A stretch of 64,000 nt of DNA from Loxodes magnus (GCA_946699065.1 CAMPDV010000374.1:186001-250000), one strand, 5' to 3'. Shown: positions 10,740 through 23,950, numbered from the stretch's first letter. Notes: generated from the letters alone by a model not told the origin. Made by a program: numbers and translations.

Positions 10740-11795
10740 TAAAAACGTTTTATATTACATTCTTCCCTGTGCTAGCATCCCTTGGAAATTCTTGTCTCCT
10801 ATAGAACCAATGTCGGAGTACTTCCCTAAAGAGACCTTATTCTTAGGCATCGTTCAACATATTGTTACTTGATACCTCAGTCTTGACATCCTTGACTCCT
10901 GCCAAGATTCTTGTTCAGGTCTTTACACGGGTACTTCCTGGTACCCAATGTCTTAATGAAGCACCCTCTATATATTCTATCTTCTCATATGGTAATCTTC
11001 ACTTTTATTATTATATAATTTACTTCCATTTCCTGATATCAACCAACAATTGTCAACACTTAATGACAAATTACCTACAGGATCCGTATGATCCTGTAAA
11101 GTTAAGATACATTCCCCAGTTGAGAACTTTCATATCTTAATTGTTTCATCTTCAGAACCCGATATTAAATACTTATTGTCCGATGATAGTATTACCGATT
11201 CTACATATCCTTTGTGACCTTAAGAGTACGAATTAGCTAACCAGTTGAGAAAGAGCAGATCTTTATAGAAGAGTCACCAGATGCGGATACAATATAGTCA
11301 GAGTCTAGGGAGATATCAATCGAGAAAACTAAAGATGATTGACCAGTCAAAGTTCTTAGGAGAGTACCATTGTAGAAATTCCAGATCTTTATGGAGTAGT
11401 CAAAGTATGCTGATTCAATATAGTTAGATTCTAGGGAGATAACTACGAGTTAATGTCAGAAGTACGTCCAGTTAAAGTTCTTAGGAGAGTACGATTGTGG
11501 TAATTCCAGATTTTTTTGTTTCGTCACCAGATGCAGATACAATACAAAAAAATGTTGGGGAGATAGCTAGGGAGGTAATGTAGTTGGAATGACCAGTGAT
11601 GATATAAGGCTACTCAGTAATGATGCTAGTAAGGTTAGTATTAGAAAGGCTACATTTAACAAATTTAGTATTTTGTAAATTGCATTGGTAGAAGATAGTG
11701 TTGCCGAAATTGCAGTTAGTAAATATCGCATCTGATAGACCAGCTTGAATTCAATTTAAGTTTGCAAAATTCTATTGATTTATTTGAACTTTCAT
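10740..11795 (-). pseudogene. pentapeptide-repeat/WD40 protein, broken
   Basis: ATG at 11795 opens MKVQINQQNFANLNW, followed by pentapeptide-like repeats (DAIFTNCNFGNTIFYQCNLQ) and ITGHSNYITSLAISP, the first WD repeat. Further WD repeats (FDYSIKIWNFYNGTLLRTL; SGSEDETIKIW, with TGA as Trp) follow in changing frames, with at least three frameshifts between about 11540 and 11180. A final repeat with LQDHTDPVGNLSLSVDN leads into a basic tail of about 80 residues. The domain order matches the C-terminal half of the NACHT protein at 46679-51679, but no NACHT module precedes it. The 7-repeat gene at 21481-22498 is a closer match in WD sequence. Confidence 0.7.
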
Positions 11796-12129
11796 GAAAA
11801 TGAGTATTGTTATAGCATTGGATAATACTTACGACAACTTTTACGATTATTTAGATAACTCTATTAACTAAAATAATCTTTGCACGATATTTTAGTCTTT
11901 CGATGAGGATAATTATAATAATTATAATAATACTGAAGCTTTCTCTGATAAATTATATCGATTCAAAGGATTCTACCTCAATTATTAGATATCGATATTT
12001 GATTGTAGTAATTGATTCAATATTTGCTGTAATTAGTAAGATTTTAGGTTATTAGTAATTGCTGATATTATATTTATTAAATTTGGATATTCTTGTAATT
12101 AAATAAAAGTTCTTTTTTCATTTGAATAA
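11796..12129. other. spacer, nothing recognised
   Basis: AT-rich stretch with GATATC-type words and short AAT runs; no coding frame stands out on either strand. Confidence 0.35.
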
Positions 12130-12790
12130 TTTTACTTTTACCATTAAGCAAATTATTAAGATTTAATTTAAATAATACTTAAGGATTTTTTTCTAATTTT
12201 TTCTTAAATTTGATTCTACTTAAGAGGATATTCTTGGCCTATGGCTCTATCTTAATAAGAACGATTTATAATTTATTATTATTACTAAGAGACTTAATAT
12301 TATTAGTTTAATTAATTTTAAGGGTGATCTTACACTTGTGCTATTTATAGATTCTATTATCTTTTACTATTGCATAAACCTCTTATCATACTATCCTAAT
12401 TGAAATAAGCTTATGTTAACTATTTTACTTTTTGCTACGTCAATAACTGATTGTAAGTTATCCCTAGTTATATCATTATATTGAAGAATATTCTTAAATA
12501 TTTACTCTTAAGCTTTAAACATTCAAATCTAACTCTTAACGGTTCTTTAACTCATTTATCTCTCTCAAGATCCCATTTAAATACTCTTATCTTTGCTGAA
12601 TTAATTGCTGTCTCTTGAGTTGATTCTAAGGATTGATATTTTAGAGCTATTAGAAGTTAGTTTCTAATTATTCTATTCTGATAATTCCTAGCTATTTATT
12701 TTCAATTGTTTATCTTATGAATTAATCATCAGGTGTTCAATTTTTCTTTCGAGTTTATTATTTCAAGTTTATAGCAACTACTAAAATGAC
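12130..12790 (-). CDS. hypothetical coding-like stretch
   Basis: Minus strand gives SAKIRVFKWDLERDK and PLRVRFECLKLKSKYLRIFF with very few TGA codons. Further on, a second frame (NKLQIVLIKIEPQAKN) looks better, so a small intron or frameshift may lie near 12400. No domain recognised, no clear start. Two tRNA-like pseudogenes lie just upstream on this strand. Confidence 0.3.
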
Positions 12791-12857
12791 TAAGTTTGCT
12801 GTTTTTAAAAATAACATCCTTATAGATACTCATATGAAATAATTTTGCACTAAAAAG

Positions 12858-12928
12858 ATTCAAATGTCCAGTGGTTAGAATATTCTACTATAACTTGAAA
12901 GTCCCGAGTTCAAGTCCTGATATTATCT
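12858..12928 (+). pseudogene. tRNA-like pseudogene (Glu/Gln-like)
   Basis: TCCAGTGGTTAG (A box/D arm) and GAGTTCAAGTCC (B box/T loop) sit at tRNA spacing. The anticodon loop reads CTATAAC, a 5-bp anticodon stem has one mismatch, and the T stem and acceptor stem pair poorly. The D arm resembles tRNA-Glu/Gln. Not likely functional; could be a SINE head. Confidence 0.5.
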
Positions 12929-12953
12929 TTTTATTAACTAATAAAAATAAAAA

Positions 12954-13010
12954 CGCCCAACGTGGAGCTCGAACCCACCAAATTAAGAGTCTGACTGAGC
13001 TAGCCGGGCT
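12954..13010 (-). pseudogene. tRNA-Lys(CTT) pseudogene with internal deletion
   Basis: Minus strand begins GCCCGGCTAGCTCAGTC, has GACTCTTAAT (anticodon CTT) and GTGGGTTCGAGCTCCAC, and ends GTTGGGCG, so the acceptor ends still pair. About 16 nt are missing: the second half of the D loop and stem, and part of the anticodon/variable region. It lies 25 nt from the plus-strand tRNA-like sequence, convergent with it. Confidence 0.75.
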
Positions 13011-14690
13011 TATTCTTTATAACTCATCTTAAATAATTTTTATTTGTTTTATTCTCAATATTTTTAAATGTATATATAATGTACGTTTTAATATGATTTT
13101 AAAATAATTTTTTATTGTTTTTTATTTTTACTAATGTTTCGTGTTTTTTGTATTATGTTTTTTTTTTACTTCTTTTGTTAGTTTTGCTTATCTCTTTTAT
13201 ACTTTCATCTATTTTTTGTAAATCAATTTGTTTTCATTTCCTTTTTTTTAAATATTTTTATTTATTTTTTTAATAAGGAATTTTGTTATATAGAATTTTA
13301 TTCATTTTTGATATTTATTTATTACTATTTTTTTATTAGTTTTTTTATAACATTCATTTTTTCTTATTTTCTTATTTTCTTCTTTTTGGATTTTTTAATT
13401 TTTCATGTACAATTATTTTACATTGTATACAATTTTTTTAAGAAACGTTAATTTTTTTTAGATTTCCTTTTTTTATGTTTGACTTAGATTTAAATATTAT
13501 TTCAAGTAGATTTGTTGGATTTTATAATCTTTAATTAAGGAATTTTCGAATTAATACGCATTAGCTAAAATTAAAAAATTGTTTAAGCTACTTTTTTATT
13601 AGTAATCTAAAAAAAGTTTTATTTAATCTATCTTTTTGAATATAGGTCATATAAAAATTAAAATGAAATAAAAAATAAATAATTCGTTTTCTTTATGTTA
13701 TGGCACTTTTAGATTTCTGTGGTTTTTTATATTTTTCTCAAGTCATGCTTTTTTTCTTCTTCCAAATTTTTTTTTTCTAAGCAGCCTTTATTTTAAATTA
13801 TTTTCTCTTATCTATCATAGTTAAAACCTCTATCTTTTTTTCATCTCTTTATATATAAAAAATAAATTAATTTTAAAGGTTTTATTAAGAAAAGGAATGG
13901 ATATGAGAACGAGATAGATTTTTTTTAAAAATTATAATAATTAAGTCTATAAAATAGGTTTGAAATTTTACTATTATAAGTTTATATTTACTAACTCCAA
14001 TTAAAGAAATAAAAAAATAAATAAATAAAAAGAAGCAAAGAAAGGCATAGAAAGGCAAAGAAAGGCAAATATCTCGGAACAAGTTATAGATTAAACAACA
14101 ATTTTTTGGCTTTAAGTGTATTTAGATAGCCTTTATCTTAACATTCTTCATTAAAAGCCTTAATTTTAAATATTCTTGCTAGTTTATTGACTCTTTTAAT
14201 TTAAAATCTTAAAAGCAAAATGGTAGTATGATTATTAAAATAGTGATGAAAAGAAGCTAATGTAAGAAGTAGCTATAATAATAATTAATAAAGAGATTGT
14301 TTAAAGAACTATAAATAAAGCAAAATAATAATAAGTAAAATAATGCTTAATTAAACATAGTTAACTATATTGCTTATATCATTTAATACTTTGAAGATTA
14401 TTAATAAATCTAATTTTAATAAAAAGATTCTTATTTAATAAACAAATAAAATATTCTATTTTTAAAAGAAATATTTGAAATACTTAAAAACCTTATCTAA
14501 AATCCTATTTCTACCATTACAAGCTGAACAACAGCATAAAAAATAAATAAAAGCTAGTAAAATAGAACAACTTAGAACAATAATCATTAGGGAGATACAG
14601 CAAAAATTAAAATTTTTATGTTAAAATAATCTATTTAAGCTGAATCACTAGTGAGGAATTAAGAACATTTGAAATCGAACTTGTTAAAAA
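13011..14690. other. very T-rich spacer
   Basis: About 13060-13860 is almost pure T/A with T-rich plus strand; 13900-14690 is mixed AT. Nothing recognised. Confidence 0.4.
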
Positions 14691-14699
14691 GAAAATCTT

Positions 14700-15168
14700 A
14701 TTTTTTAATATCTATTTATAGATATTTAAAGTCACTGAAATAGTTCTGCTCGGATTAGAATATTTGGACCTTATCATCTTTTTTCCATACTTATTTTTGA
14801 TTTAAAGGTAGTTCAGAATCAATTTCTTTTCACGCTCTGAATACTGTAAATGTCGTGCTTTTAAGAATATTCTTTTTAGGATTAAAAGGTAATTTCATTC
14901 TTGATTAATCAGAAGTAGATACGATAAAGACATCTCTTGATTTCTTCTTTCTATTTTAGCTATAGATCATTTTACACAGATAAAACCCTTCTAGTTTTTT
15001 TCCGAGCGAAAAAATAAAATGTGCTATAGAATAAGAATCTTCTATCAATTTGATTATTTTAAATAGAAAGATTCATCTTTCATCTCTTCCTTATTTTCTA
15101 AATATTTGCTAGTCTTTTTTTGGTATAGATAAGTGTTTTTTAGTTGTGGCCGAATATTTTCCATTTTA
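14700..15168 (-). CDS. hypothetical coding-like ORF
   Basis: One minus-strand frame runs through with only two TGA codons: GKYSATTKKHLSIPKKDQQ, FIFSLGKKLEGFYLCKMIYS, FNPKKNILKSTTFTVFRAW. Composition is that of a soluble protein. No start codon fixed and no family recognised. It may be an exon of a longer minus-strand gene that includes the stretches at 16085-17590. Confidence 0.4.
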
Positions 15169-15169
15169 T

Positions 15170-16080
15170 TTTTCTTTAAAATTTTAAGATTAACTAAAAT
15201 TAAAAAAGTTATTAAGCTAGATTACATCTAAAGCATTTAAAGAGTTAAAGTTAAAGTTAAAAGATAATTAAAGTGATTTAGTTAAGCTACTATATTTAAT
15301 ATCAAAAATAATCTTAAATTAAAGGAAAATTTTAGCTCTTTATAAATAATAACCTTCTCTAGTTTTAATGTTCTAAGTTTCTTTTTGCTATTCTAAGCTC
15401 ATAAGTCTAACTTAATTGTATTTTAATTATTAGTTATGTGAACTATAAATAATTAAGTTTTAACTTGTAGATTCTATTATTCAATCTTATATCCAAAACA
15501 AAGACGCTATTTAAATACTTGAGGCAAATAAATTTACCATAGTTTGCTATATTAGTGATTATATCTATATTTCTTTTATTCATTTATTCTAGCTGTGTAT
15601 CAAGCTCAGTAGTTTGCTTGTTTTATTTTCAAATTTTTTGTATTTTTCTAATATTTTAAGATAATTTTCAGCTAATGTAGTTCATTTAATTTTTTAAGTG
15701 GAAATATTGCTTAATAATAAAAATAAATAGAATGTTAATAAATATATAGTAATAGTATAAGATACCTATTGATTAAGATTAACTTAAGAAAGGAATAATT
15801 AATTTATTAGTTACTTTTAAAATACTAAGTTTCTTAATATTAGTTATATAGCCTTAGTTAAATTACTTATATAAGCTTACTAATGCTATTATTTTTAACT
15901 TTAATTTATATTATAATTTCCTTTATTTAGTTTATAATACTTTATTATTTTAGCTATAGACATTTCCTTATAATTAAAAGCATTAATATCTATATATTAG
16001 TTAGTGCTTCTTTATCTATTATTAATGTAGTTTATATTTTAAAGAATACTAAGAATAATAATTTAAATATAGTTACTTAA
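15170..16080. other. AT-rich spacer
   Basis: No coding or RNA feature recognised. Confidence 0.35.
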
Positions 16081-16084
16081 AGAC

Positions 16085-16870
16085 TAATATTATGTCATTT
16101 ATTTTTAATTCTCTATCTCTCTGCAAAATTCAAAGGCTAGTTTTATAATCTCCTAATTTATCTTAAGATATCTTTAATAATTTTGCAAAATCATTGTTAA
16201 AAATTCCTCAGTTCCTTTCTATTAGTATATGATAACAAAATTTTATTAGAAGAAATAAAAATTGGCTTTCTAGGTTGATTTTGATTTTTAGATGCTTTTA
16301 TTTGAGTCTTATTTCCTAAATTTTTTCTTATTCTATCATTAAAGAACTTTCTCTAAATTCTATTTTTTCACTTCCCATTTAATGAACTGAAGGCTGTAGC
16401 TCATTCTATGGTCTAAAATTATCTTGCTTCGTTATTTTTGCCACTTTTGTAATTATTTAATGAGGCATTTCTTTTGTTTTACGAAGATTTTTCTGAATTC
16501 TCAAATTCAGAATTCAAACTGATTATAATATTTCCTATTTGTTTATTTTATACTTCTTAGATTTTATTTTTAGCAGGTATTTTTTGTAGTTTTTTACTCT
16601 TATTCTGCCTAATTAATCCCTTTTCTTTTTCAAATAGAAACAGTTTCCAATAGCTTCCTTCATTAAGCCTTAAAGTCTAAAGATTTTATTTTTGATATCT
16701 ATTAATTTCTTTTTGATTTATGACTTAAAATTTCTTATTTGCAAATTATAATTGTTATTCTTATTTATTTGCTAAGTCTCAAATCCTTATTTTTGGATAG
16801 TTTTTCAGTCAGTTTAGATGGATTTAAGGCTTTAGTGAAGTTTAGAAGGTATTAAAACATTGATTGTTCC
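16085..16870 (-). CDS. hypothetical coding-like stretch, Lys/Gln-rich
   Basis: Two minus-strand frames look coding. The better one ends with NNDFAKLLKISQDKLGDYK and QRDRELKINDI and has PQNELQPSVHQMGSEKIEF in the middle. Helical and charged; no motif recognised. Frame choice is uncertain because stops are nearly absent in this code. Confidence 0.3.
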
Positions 16871-17264
16871 CAGTTAAGTCTTCTATTTCTTTAATTTAAA
16901 TGAAATAGGAATTTTTCTTTTATTTAATAAAGATTTATATTAAATTAAAGATATTCAATTAATATATTAATAGAAATACTTTTAGTTAAGAAGTCTTCTA
17001 CTATTATTATTTTTCTTATTCTTAAAATTATACTAATTTCCTTTATCTAAACTTGAGTCTTATTATTATTTTATTCCATTCCTTATTTTTAAATAAGATG
17101 ATATTATGATTTTGCTTTAATGCTTTTTAGCTAAAAGATTAAAATTTAAATATTATTAAAAGATAACCAAGCAAACTAATGTTCTTATTCTAAATAATCT
17201 AATGAATGTTAAAATTATTAGATGAACCAAGTTCACTTAAAGGCTTAAATAACTATTTCATATC

Positions 17265-17590
17265 AATAACTTGTTCTTAAACTCTTCTTTTTCCACTTCT
17301 ATTCCCTTTTAGTTATTTTTGTTTTTTGGAGTTCTTGATGTTCCAGCCAATGGAGAATTGACTTCTATAAAATCCTTTAATTTAAATTACAACTTTCAGC
17401 TAATCTCTTCAATTAACTTCAATGCTTTTAAAAATCTTATTTGGAATATTCTTTTCTGCTTAAAAATTGTCTCTTTAAATTAGTCCTAGTATTTTTAAGA
17501 ATTGATATCTCAGAATGATACCATTTAAGAATTTTAAGTGGAGCTTGAAATTTACACCTTTAAGCTTTATTATTATTAAGTTATAATTAT
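17265..17590 (-). CDS. hypothetical coding-like stretch
   Basis: A single minus-strand frame with two TGA (Trp) codons reads STQNSQMVSFWDINSQKYQD, FLKALKLIEEISWKLQFKLK and IEVNSPLAGTSRTPKNKNNQ. Good amino-acid balance. Lies upstream of 16085-16870 on the same strand, so the two could be exons of one gene. Function unknown. Confidence 0.4.
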
Positions 17591-17979
17591 ACATATTAAT
17601 GTATTAAAGTGTTCTTACCTTAGTCTTCATTTGTTACTTCTAATGCTTATATTATTCTATTAAGATTTAAATCTCTTCCTCAATCTTGCAAGCTAACTGT
17701 TCACAACTTGTTTATGAATAATATCACAAAAAATAGAAGGTTTAGCTGATTCTATAACTAATATATAATAAAATTCAGTCTCTACAGCTAATAAAATCGC
17801 TTAGTAAGTTTTATTAAGTTGATAATGATTTACTTGCTTAAATAAATTAAGGATTAACTCTTCTTTTTTTAATAAATTTAATTTAAAAATTAATAAAATG
17901 TAAGTGTTTATTTATTAAAATAGAGCCAAGAAAAGAGTTCATTAATAACCCTTCATTACAGTGAAGTCTTAAATTATTA

Positions 17980-18625
17980 AAATTTAATAAAGTAATTTAA
18001 GCTTTTTAAGTAAACAGAACATAGATAGTCGAAGACTCCAATTATAAAAAATAGCCTGAATATTTACCTATACAGCTAAACATTCCTATAGAAATATCTC
18101 ATTGGAGATTAGATGAGAAGTAAAATTTATAAAAAACGAAACTGCATAAAAAGTGTAATAATATGAAAGACAATCTATATTGCACGAAGCTTAAAATAAT
18201 AAAAGAGTAAGTATTTGTAAATTTAGAAAAAATTAGAAGCATAAAGCTAATTAGAATCTTAATTGGTAAGATAATAAGACTAATTAGTTCATCAATTGAA
18301 GAAAGTTTTAATAAAGAAAGTAAAATTTATAATAAATCAGAGGAATATTAATTATTAAGGAAATTTAAGAAAATAAGCTAATTCCTATAGATACTAAAAG
18401 ATAATAGCCTGTTTATATAAATTAGTCTTCATTGATCTTCAAATTAATATCCTAAGATTTATTCTTAGATATTATATTTTTCAGCTTTTGGAATTTTTTA
18501 ATGCAAAAATGATAAAGTTAAGAAATAGAAGAGCTATGAAAATGTATAGATTTAATTGAGAAACACTTAAGATATAAAAAAATATGCAATTAATTTTGTT
18601 AGAATAAATAAAGGCAAAAAAATAA
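17980..18625 (+). CDS. hypothetical ORF, about 210 residues
   Basis: A plus-strand frame runs with only one TGA in about 210 codons, unusual for this base composition: VEDSNYKKQPEYLPIQLNIP, EISHWRLDEKQNLQKTKLHK, FNKESKIYNKSEEYQLLRKF. A well-balanced soluble protein; no start codon resolved, so the 5' end may lie in an upstream exon. No domain recognised. Confidence 0.45.
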
Positions 18626-21480
18626 ATTAAAATTTAGGTTTGAAAAAACTCTAAAGGCTTAAATAAGCCAAAGTAAGCACTCAAAATTATCATAACATCT
18701 TTATAAATCGCAATTAGAGGTCTAATTCTTGTACTCTTAAGTTTTGTTCGAATTTCTACAGTGATATATAGAATATAAGTTCTACTCATTAGAAACAAGT
18801 ATTGCTTGAATTTATGGTTATTCAATTTTTATTCTAGTTTTCTTTTCATAGTTATGTTTATATTCAGCATGTATTATATTTCTTTTTCTTTTAACGCTGA
18901 TATCTAGCAGAAAAATTACACAAAATAACTTTATCAATAGATTTAGGCCTTCTTTTAATTTTATAGCATCTTAGTTTTTTTCTTAAATTTTTCTTTTTAT
19001 TATTGTTGTTTCTCTCATTTTATCTTTTGTTTTATTCTATTTATTTTTCCTAAAATTATTTTATGCAATAGCTATTTCATACAATTTTTCAGCTTTTGAA
19101 GGTAATTTTCATCAAAATTGCAATCTAAAATTCCAACTTTAGCTTAATTATAATTTACTTTAGTTATAAATTTCTAGGTGTAATTTATTTTGGTTGATTT
19201 AATGAAGTTCTTATTTTATTAGATTATAGATTTTCATTAGCTTTTATCATTTTAGTCTTGTTAGCCTTATCTTGAATAATGTTTAACTAGCTTTAATTTT
19301 ATTGTTTAACAGTAACACATTATTAAAAATGAGATCCTTAATTATATAGTAAAATAGCTTATTAATAGTATAAATTGTTAGTCTTAGTTAAGAGATGTAA
19401 ATTAGTTAAAGCTAACGACTTAATATTAAGAGAAATAGTAAATTTAGCATAAATAAGTAATTTTGAAAAGTTTAATCCATAACTATTATATAAGGTAGCC
19501 CGTTTTTAGTTGTTGGAGACTTAATTTTAGTTTGAAATAGATTGATTAAAATAATTAGAAATTTAATTTTAGTTTATTGATTTTATAAAGGTATTTGATG
19601 TGAGTATCTGATTAGTAGAAATGAGATAATAAAATCCAATACAATTTAAATAAAGATAAGTGGTTAAAATAAGATAATAATTTTAGCTTATGCTTGGCTG
19701 TTAATTAAGCATAATATAATTAACTAATTCGAAATTTTTTTATGCTAAATTTGTGTTCTTAATTCATTTCACGATTTGTTAATCTTTTTTTCACTTATCT
19801 TAGATTAAATTCAACTTTTCTCTAAAATTTCTCTTGCTTAGTTTCTATTTTTTTTGTTTAGTTAATTAATTATATAATAACGTATGTTCATTAGATCCCA
19901 AAAAAATATTTACCAATTACTTTTTATTATGATAAAATTCTTTCAATGTATCTTTTCTTCCTTTTTTAATATTTCTTTAATGTAATCTTTTACTATAAAG
20001 TCTATTTATTACTTCAGTTTTTCTTATTGATTACATATTCAGTAATCAAATTTGTAACTGCCTCATATTTGTGTATTAGTTCAAAGTTTGGTAAATCTAT
20101 TAGTTCTAACCTGTTATTGAGGTAAATGTTGTACAATTAAGATTTACATCTTTCTCTTTCTTCCATATATTATTCTCATGTACTTATGATGGGAGTTTCG
20201 TCTTATACTCCAGTATTGCAGAATTTACAAATTATGATGTGCTATAAAGCAAAACATAGAGAATTGTTGATTAGGAACAATAAGATATAGAATAATAGTA
20301 GACTAATAAAATGTATTAAGAGTAAATAATAATCTGTTAGATTAGTTTTAAATAGCTTATATTAGCTAATCTAATACTTATATTATCTCATACTACAAAG
20401 AAATATATTGTGTTAAGTTTACTCTTTCTATTAATTCAGAAAATAATAATAGAAGATATTAAAAATATGCTTTCTTAAAAGCTTATAAATTGCTTAACAA
20501 AAAACAACTAATTTTAATAAAGAGAGTATTAATAGTGGTAACTATATAATATAGATTTGTATAGAATAATAGAAAAGAAGTAAGTGTAATATAAAGTAAA
20601 ATAATTTAGGTATTATTAATTTAAAATGATAATTACAAAAATAACATAAATAATAAATATAATATTACTTTGCTATAAAAAGAGAAAGTTATCTAGATGT
20701 ATTTATTACATTTAGATATTTTTCTTAGAATCAGCATTAAAAGTAATAAATTATATTAGTTTATTATTTTAAGAGAGACCTTTATAAATAAAAAGTTTTA
20801 ATTAAATAGTAGTAAGAAAGTGGATAATTAAAAGATTTTATCTTATAAATACTAAAAACGTTTTGCTTTAAATAATTTGATGCTTTTTATTTTTTATTCA
20901 AACTAGTTAATAAAAAACTTATTTTATCTCATTTTTTTTAATTAGTAAAAAGCTTAAATAAATCATTTTTTTGATTAAATGTAAGTGAAAAGCAATAATT
21001 AATTGCAATAGTTTTTAAAATAATTGTAATATTTTAATTATCATTTAAAAGGTCTATAAAGAAATAATGTTTTCTTATTAAAAGTCTTTTATTTAAAGCA
21101 CAAATAAGTTTTAATTAATAAATGCATATTAAAGTTATTATAATAGGGGTATAATTCTTCGTTATAAAACTTTTGAAATAATAATTTATCCTTTTATTTA
21201 AAAGTAAAAGGATATAAAATAATTAAAATTGTAAAAGTTTGTACACTATTAGTTTAATATCTTGTCTTGTTTTAAGACAAAAATAGAAAAATCAATGTTT
21301 TAGAAATAAGATATTTATGAGTATGCTTAATAAATAATTTGATTGTTAAATTGTATTGAAATTGAGTCAGTAAAATTAATTGAGTTATTTTAATTAAAAA
21401 TTTATAGAAGTAAGTTATAAAATTAAAACGGAGAAAAAAGAAAAGCAATTTACTAAAAATATTTTTTTAAGAAAACTCTT
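18626..21480. other. long AT-rich spacer
   Basis: About 2.8 kb with no gene I can support. Contains short TATA/TTTA runs and no tandem array. The first few hundred bases may extend the ORF before it. Confidence 0.35.
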
Positions 21481-22498
21481 AAGAGCGAGAAACCACATTT
21501 TAGGGAAAATATCTCTACTTCATTTTAAGTATGAAATTCTGCCCAACTTATGTTACTAAAAACTTATAAAAAAGATTATTTATGACAAAAGTAAAGGTAT
21601 TTTTTTATATTTTTTAGACTAAGTCCTCACTGGTCACACTTAACCTGTTTACTCGGTAGCTATATCAAGTGACCTGAATTGAATTGTATCAGTTTCAGGA
21701 TATCCTGAAAAATCGATAAAGATCTGGAATTTCCAGACAGGTACTCTCCTAAGAACTATAAAAGGACATAATTCTCATGTTTGATCGGTAGTAATCTCAC
21801 CAGACTCTAGATATATTATATCAGGATCTCATGACAAAACCATAAAGATCTGAAACTTATAGACTGGTTCTCTCATAAGAACTTTAACGGGACATACTTC
21901 TCCTATTATCTCGTTAGTAATCTCCCCTGACTCTAGCTATATAGTATCGGGATCTTATGACAAAACCATAAAGATCTGAAATTTCCACAATGGTGATCTC
22001 CAAAGAACTTTAACGGGACATACTAATGTAGTTAATTCGGTAGTAATCTCCTATGACTCTAGATACATTATATCCGGATATTGGGATAGAACTATAAAGA
22101 TTTGAGATTTATAGAAAGGTCAGCTTGTGCGAACTCTTACTAGGCATTCAGATTATGTTAGATCGGTAATAGTGTCTAAGGATAATAGATATATCATATC
22201 AGGTTCTAATGACAAGACTATTAAGATATGGGACTTCTCTTCTGGTTAGTGTATTCGTACTCTTTAAGGTCATGCATATGCTGTATCAAGTATACAGTTA
22301 AGTGTTGATTAAAGTGTAATATTTTCTGGTTCTTAAGACAGAACAATTAAGATATGGAACTTTGAAAAGGGTGAGTGTATGTAGACTTTGTAAGAGCATA
22401 CAGGATGAATATGGTCTTTAGTATTGAGTGTTGATAATAGATGGTTGGTATCGGGAGCGGATGACAAGACGATAAGAAAGTGGAGGATTTCGAGTTGA
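21481..22498 (+). CDS. seven-blade WD40 beta-propeller protein
   Basis: A first exon with LLHFKYEILPNLCYQKLIKK is joined in phase 1, across a 21-nt GT..AG intron (21597-21617), to seven consecutive WD repeats from about 21632 to 22480, each of the form GH(T/N)..V.S(V/L).IS.DS.YI.SGS.D.TIKIW. Seven repeats make one closed propeller, a scaffold for protein-protein contacts. TGA codes Trp inside repeats (for example in GHNSHVWSVVISPDSRY). TGA at 22496-22498, directly after the last strand, is the probable stop. The N-terminus is uncertain: no ATG is placed in the correct frame, so another exon may precede. Closest relative here is the broken WD40 gene at 10740-11795. Confidence 0.8.
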
Positions 22499-23399
22499 GG
22501 AATTTATGATTTGACTTAATTTAATTTTACGATTAAAGATATAAGATATTGTTATTCATTTAAATGAATTTTTAATGCTAATTATGTTTTTAGCTTTATG
22601 AAATGTTTGCTTTTTATTTATTTATTTATTTATTAAAAGGTTGTATATTGCTAAATATTATTGGTTTAAAATAAAGGTTGAGTAATATTATATATTGCTT
22701 TTTAAGATAATAATTTTTCAATTTTAGATGATTACAGATGGTTACATATAAGATCTAAAGGATAATAGCTAAAGATAGTGAAAGAGAATTTTATATCCTT
22801 AAGTTTTTAATAGAAGGAAATTAAATAAGCATTGTATGAACAATTTAATTCTCATATTTACATTTTAATTTAAATAACACGATAATCTTAAAGGTTGTGC
22901 AAATAATAAATAAAGTTTGTTAAAAATAAGAATTTTAAAAGTATAACTAAAAAAAATAATTTTAAAACATTTAAGCTAAAAAGAAAAATCTTATCATTCT
23001 ATGAAATGAATAATACCAAATTTTAACGATAAAATAGACTAAATTAAAAATAATTTAATATAATTGAATCACTAAAAAGATTCGTAATGTCTGCTAAAGA
23101 TAAATAATCTTTTATATGCTTCAACTAGAAAGTGTTCAGTTTATATGCTATTTGTAATTTATTGAAATATATTAATAGTTATAAATGAACATCAAGTTAG
23201 ATTTATTGTATTTAGAAAAATTGAAGAAAATATTATAACTTTTCTATTATTAATTGCCCATTTTGTTTCGATTATTCAGCTTTATCTGTTTTTGAGTGAA
23301 TTTAGATTGAATGTTATTAAATCTAAAAATTGATATTTTAAGGGATAATATCCTTCTAAATAAAAATATCGTGCTTTAAAGTATTAAAGTGTCTCATAT
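22499..23399. other. AT-rich spacer
   Basis: Contains a short (TTTA)n run at about 22615-22635; otherwise nothing recognised. Confidence 0.4.
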
Positions 23400-23950
23400 T
23401 TTTCAATCTTGAGAACTCTCCATTAAGCTTTAAAATGACCGAGTTCTTTTCAAAGAATAGATATTTAATCTGTTTATTTAATCACCTTTTATTCTTCGGT
23501 AATTAATATTTAGTAATTTCCTCACTCATGTATTTAAGCATCATCTTATATTAATAAAGTAGTGGCAAAGAAGAAAGCAGTTTATCAAATATGGACAGGA
23601 CTGTTCTATCAAGAAAATGATAATTTACTAATTTGAATTAGAAATAACTGACGGCTTTATAAAGACATTAGCTGGATTTACTATGTTTTAGTAATTAGTC
23701 TGTATTTCTTTAGAAACTCCAGTTAAATTATTACACATTATATTTAAGATCACTTTAACATTGTCTTATTTTCTGTATCCGAGATAAATACTTACTTTAA
23801 GTTCAAGGAATATTCATACTAGAAATTATTATCCTTATAACGTAATGATAGATCTAAGGAATTGACACGTTTCTTTTATCTTCTTTATAATTACCTCATT
23901 ATATGAAGATAGTTTTTACCTAAAACTAGTCAAATTTCTTTCTCAATCTA
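23400..23950 (-). pseudogene. diverged copy of the REJ-like fragment
   Basis: Direct nucleotide similarity to 1490-2050, including TCATACTAGAAATTA, then ATCCTTATAACGTAATG and TTACCTCATTATATGAAG in the same order and spacing. On the minus strand a Cys-containing reading is visible but it is more decayed than the first copy. Most likely a segmental or dispersed duplicate of part of the same gene family. Confidence 0.5.

Noticed and set aside
10862-11140. Plus-strand 92-residue ORF
   Set aside because: The opposite strand carries a clear WD40 repeat and tail; the plus-strand product has no motif.
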